A stretch of DNA of 18,948 nucleotides from an uncultured Campylobacter sp. (lineage in GTDB: Bacteria; Actinomycetota; Actinomycetes; Mycobacteriales; Mycobacteriaceae). Within the stretch, counting starts at the first letter, position 1. Every line of letters begins with the position of its first letter. Below are positions 14,673-18,948 of this stretch, piece by piece. The stretch is taken from assembly GCA_946221035.1 (NCBI GenBank), contig CAMIME010000046.1:1-18948 (forward strand). Reading direction: 5' to 3'. Both the position numbers and the translations under genes were made by a program. The notes beneath the pieces are model-generated. The model saw nothing but the letters and a program-made list of their open reading frames with translations, was not told the DNA's origin and did no database searches.

Positions 14673-14710
14673 CGGCCCCGGGGGAGGGAATGTTCCCTCG
14701 CCCGGGGCCG
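14673..14710 (-). terminator. Long GC-rich hairpin between the DoxX-like gene and helD
   Basis: CGGCCCCGGG (14673-14682) pairs with CCCGGGGCCG (14701-14710), and GAGGGA with TCCCTC continues the stem after one G-G mismatch, giving about 17 bp with a 4-nt loop. It lies 15 nt after the DoxX-like gene stop and 8 nt before the helD start. No T run follows on either strand (minus side reads TTGGTGTTGTGG), so termination would be of the T-poor type or partial. It could also attenuate helD. Confidence 0.6.
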
Positions 14711-14725
14711 CTCCGGTTCAGCGAT

Positions 14726-15754
14726 CTAGCCCAGCTTCTTCTGCGCCTTCTTCACTGCCTTCTTCGCGTGCTTCTCGGCCTTGTTCACGCGCTTCTTCCA
14801 CTTGCGCTTCTGCCACCAAGACGGGGAAGCGTCCAGCTTGTCCCACGCGTGCTGGAGGTTCTCCACCGCGTCCTGCGCCCGGTTCTCGGCCTTCGACGCG
14901 GCCTTGTTCACCTTCCGCTTCGCCTTGAACTTGTCCACCTTTGACGGTGCGAGGTTGTCCAGGGTGTCCTGCAGATCGCCGACAACGCTGTTGACCTTGC
15001 GCTTCGCCTTGAACTGCTGAACCTTCGACGGCTTCAGGTCGTCGACCTTGCCCTCGAGATCATCAGTGGCGTCGTCGAGCCAGTCACCAGCCTGGGAGAG
15101 GAACTTGGACGTCTGCTTGCGAGCATCGCCCAGGAAATCGCCTGCCACGTCGCTAGCCTTGTTCGCGGCCTTCTTCCAATCGCCCTTGTTGTCATCGATG
15201 TAGTCGGTGACCTGGTCGGTGGCGTCGGAGAACCAGTCGCTCGCCTTGTCAAAGGCCTTTTCGCGCTCGGTCTTACCCGGCAGGGCGGCCTTGATGTTCT
15301 TCTGCGCGGCGGTCGCAGCAGACTGGGCGCGCCACTTCATGTCCGGCTTGCCGTCGGTGTCCACCGTCGCCAGCAGCACACCGCCAGCGAGAGCGAGGTC
15401 GGTCAGCGCACCATTGCGGCGGCGAGCGCGGTCCTCATCATCCTTCGCCTCCCAGAAAGCGTGGCGGCCAAACACGGTCGGCAGAGCGGTCGCTGCCAGC
15501 AACGTCGCGGACAGGCGGGGAGCCTTGCCAAGTGCGAACAGGGTGCCGGCGCCAGCCTTGACGCCACCGACAATTTGCGCTGCGGTCTCCGGGTCCTTCG
15601 GAAGGAACGCGCGGTACTCGCGCGGGGTTGCGGAGCGGAGCTTCTTCAGCACCGTCTCGGCGCTCTCCTTGTGGCCAGCGGGGTTAATCATCGTCTCAAC
15701 GCCATCGATCACGTAGACCGACGCCAGCATCGGACGTGCAATTTTGCGGATCAT
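14726..15754 (-). CDS. DoxX-like membrane protein with lysine-rich repeat tail
   Basis: The first ~135 of 342 residues match the actinobacterial DoxX type: MIRKIARPMLASVYVIDGVE, then hydrophobic segments near 58-76, 81-96 and 115-131. DoxX proteins are small membrane proteins, in mycobacteria linked to redox stress complexes. The remaining 200 residues are unusual: charged, helical, Lys/Asp-rich, without hydrophobic segments. They hold repeats: DWFSDATD (173-180) and DWLDDATD (224-231), then PSKVQQFKAKRKVN (242-255), PSKVDKFKAKRKVN (270-283) and a diverged PSWWQKRKWKKRVN (311-324). The end is a Lys/Ala helix (KKAVKKAQKK). The tail's charge places it in the cytosol, where it might bind DNA, RNA or phospholipid heads; that is a guess. 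An AAGGAA site lies about 13 nt before the ATG. Confidence 0.78.
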   Translation of the reverse strand: MIRKIARPMLASVYVIDGVETMINPAGHKESAETVLKKLRSATPREYRAFLPKDPETAAQIVGGVKAGAGTLFALGKAPRLSATLLAATALPTVFGRHAFWEAKDDEDRARRRNGALTDLALAGGVLLATVDTDGKPDMKWRAQSAATAAQKNIKAALPGKTEREKAFDKASDWFSDATDQVTDYIDDNKGDWKKAANKASDVAGDFLGDARKQTSKFLSQAGDWLDDATDDLEGKVDDLKPSKVQQFKAKRKVNSVVGDLQDTLDNLAPSKVDKFKAKRKVNKAASKAENRAQDAVENLQHAWDKLDASPSWWQKRKWKKRVNKAEKHAKKAVKKAQKKLG

Positions 15755-15798
15755 AGTCGTGCTAATTCCTTACGTAGAGAATTGGAAATGCTTTGCCC

Positions 15799-15817
15799 AT
15801 TGTAGCGAGATTTCGCT
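15799..15817 (-). promoter_or_regulatory. Promoter -10 and inverted repeat of the DoxX-like gene
   Basis: On the minus strand TACAAT (15804-15799) is a near-consensus -10, leaving a leader of roughly 35-40 nt before the ATG. Directly upstream AGCGA-GATT-TCGCT (15804-15817) is a perfect 5+5 inverted repeat lying in the -10/-35 spacer, a typical operator position. The -35 is weak. Confidence 0.5.
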
Positions 15818-15831
15818 CACATGGAACGTGC

Positions 15832-15855
15832 CGGGTGATTTAAGCGGGTGATTTA
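15832..15855. repeat. 13-bp-period tandem duplication at the end of the MBL gene
   Basis: CGGGTGATTTA occurs at 15832-15842 and again at 15845-15855, two copies 13 bp apart. The right copy contains the MBL gene's stop codon (TAA on the minus strand), so the stop and the bases after it are doubled. It looks like a slippage event and has no known function. Confidence 0.6.
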
Positions 15856-16455
15856 CCAGCGGCGGTCCCACCACTCATCCAACTGCGGGCGCTCCGCGCC
15901 CAACGTCGTTTCCTTTCCGTGCCCGGGCCAGACCACGGTCTCGTCCGGGAAGCGGTCGAAGAGTTTCTCCTTCACGTCGGTGAACAGACGCACGAACTCT
16001 CCCTCAGAAGAGGTTTTGCCGAGGCCGCCCGGGAAGAGGGAGTCGCCGACGAAGAGGTTCGGGGTGCTATCAATGTCCGCGACCACGCACGCGCCACCCG
16101 GGGTGTGGCCGCGCAGGATTGCAACCGGGAGCTTTCGGCCGGCGAACTCGATCGTGTCACCGTCGTGGAGTTCGCGGTCAGCGGGCGCGGGAATAGCCGG
16201 GGCGTCGAGGTGGGGCACAACGTGGGTTGCACCTGTTGCCTCCAGAACCTCCTGGAGGGCCCGGTGGTGGTCGGCGTGACGGTGGGTTGTCACCACCACG
16301 GTGATGTTGACCCCCGCGTCGCGGGCCAGGTTGAGGATTGCCGGGGCGTCGTCGGCGGCGTCGATAAGCAAACCCTGCCCCTCGCTGCAGAGCAGATAGC
16401 AGTTGTTGTCCATGTCCGACACCGAAATGTGCCTGAGAGTGAGGTCGTGAGTCAT
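15853..16455 (-). CDS. MBL-fold metallo-hydrolase (glyoxalase II-like)
   Basis: This is a 200-residue cytosolic metallo-beta-lactamase-fold enzyme that should hold two metal ions. The metal ligands are all present: HRHADHH (58-64), GHTPGG (H117), GDSLFPGG (D138) and PGHG (H179). The small size and these motifs resemble glyoxalase II-like thioester hydrolases, though the C-terminal helical substrate domain of true glyoxalase II is missing. The exact substrate is not known. It is transcribed divergently from uvrA, as mycobacterial Rv1637c is beside Rv1638 (uvrA). No ribosome site precedes the ATG, and a -10-like hexamer sits 6 nt before it. The DoxX-like gene follows 98 nt downstream with its own promoter. 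Confidence 0.9.
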   Translation of the reverse strand: MTHDLTLRHISVSDMDNNCYLLCSEGQGLLIDAADDAPAILNLARDAGVNITVVVTTHRHADHHRALQEVLEATGATHVVPHLDAPAIPAPADRELHDGDTIEFAGRKLPVAILRGHTPGGACVVADIDSTPNLFVGDSLFPGGLGKTSSEGEFVRLFTDVKEKLFDRFPDETVVWPGHGKETTLGAERPQLDEWWDRRW

Positions 16456-16461
16456 GTCGCC

Positions 16462-16467
16462 AGCCTA
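16462..16467 (-). promoter_or_regulatory. Possible -10 element of the MBL gene
   Basis: On the minus strand TAGGCT ends 6 nt before the ATG at 16455, which would start the transcript at the A of the start codon. No -35 is recognisable. The 109-nt gap up to uvrA must also hold the uvrA promoter, for which I see no convincing hexamers and no canonical LexA box. Confidence 0.3.
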
Positions 16468-16564
16468 ATGCCGCGGGAATCGATCGGTGTCGGGTGGCGT
16501 TGGTAGGTTCTTGGGGGCGAGAGTCAAAGAACGGACCGTACAGACAGTAAGGACGAGCACTGAA

Positions 16565-18948
<2,384 letters not shown>

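Noticed and set aside
13987..14928. 313-codon plus-strand frame across helD start, the hairpin and the DoxX-like gene end
   Set aside because: Overlaps two well-supported genes and a hairpin; the product is low-complexity Arg/Pro/Ser-rich.

Overview
The window reads as chromosomal DNA from a high-GC actinobacterium, most likely a Corynebacterium. Evidence is the tail of ribosomal protein S1, the uvrB and uvrA proteins with actinobacterial features, a HelD-type RNA polymerase recycling ATPase, and a gene order close to the mycobacterial block rpsA-coaE-uvrB-usp-MBL hydrolase-uvrA. Nothing looks like a phage, IS element, CRISPR array, tRNA or rRNA.

Layout from left to right: (1) 1-1449 (+): 3' end of rpsA with a strong terminator, then coaE and a small DUF4259 protein. 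(2) 1464-9311 (-): an accessory block absent from the mycobacterial arrangement. In transcription order it is a regulator with two predicted DNA-binding domains (XRE-like plus TetR), a Tat-type lipoprotein solute-binding protein, two DppB/DppC-like permeases, a fused DppD-DppF-like ATPase, and a choline/carnitine O-acyltransferase. The first five genes touch, overlap or lie within 6 nt of each other; the acyltransferase follows after 83 nt without an evident strong terminator. (3) 9424-12503 (+): uvrB and two universal stress proteins. (4) 12496-16455 (-): helD, a DoxX-like membrane protein with a long lysine-rich repeat tail, and an MBL-fold hydrolase. (5) 16565 to the end (+): uvrA, cut off by the window after about 794 residues.

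Working together: UvrA and UvrB are the damage-recognition subunits of nucleotide excision repair. CoaE makes CoA. The acyltransferase carries residues that in this superfamily select carnitine over choline, so it probably moves acyl groups between CoA and carnitine or a similar carboxylated alcohol. Its place after a complete peptide-type ABC importer with its own unusual regulator makes that cassette the most interesting part of the window: an inferred uptake-and-acyl-transfer unit whose substrate is unknown.

Several genes (coaE, the DUF4259 gene, the TetR-like gene, uvrB, the MBL gene) lack a clear Shine-Dalgarno sequence and have -10-like hexamers 6-9 nt before the start codon, which fits leaderless transcription, common in corynebacteria. 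No intergenic gap exceeds about 115 nt.
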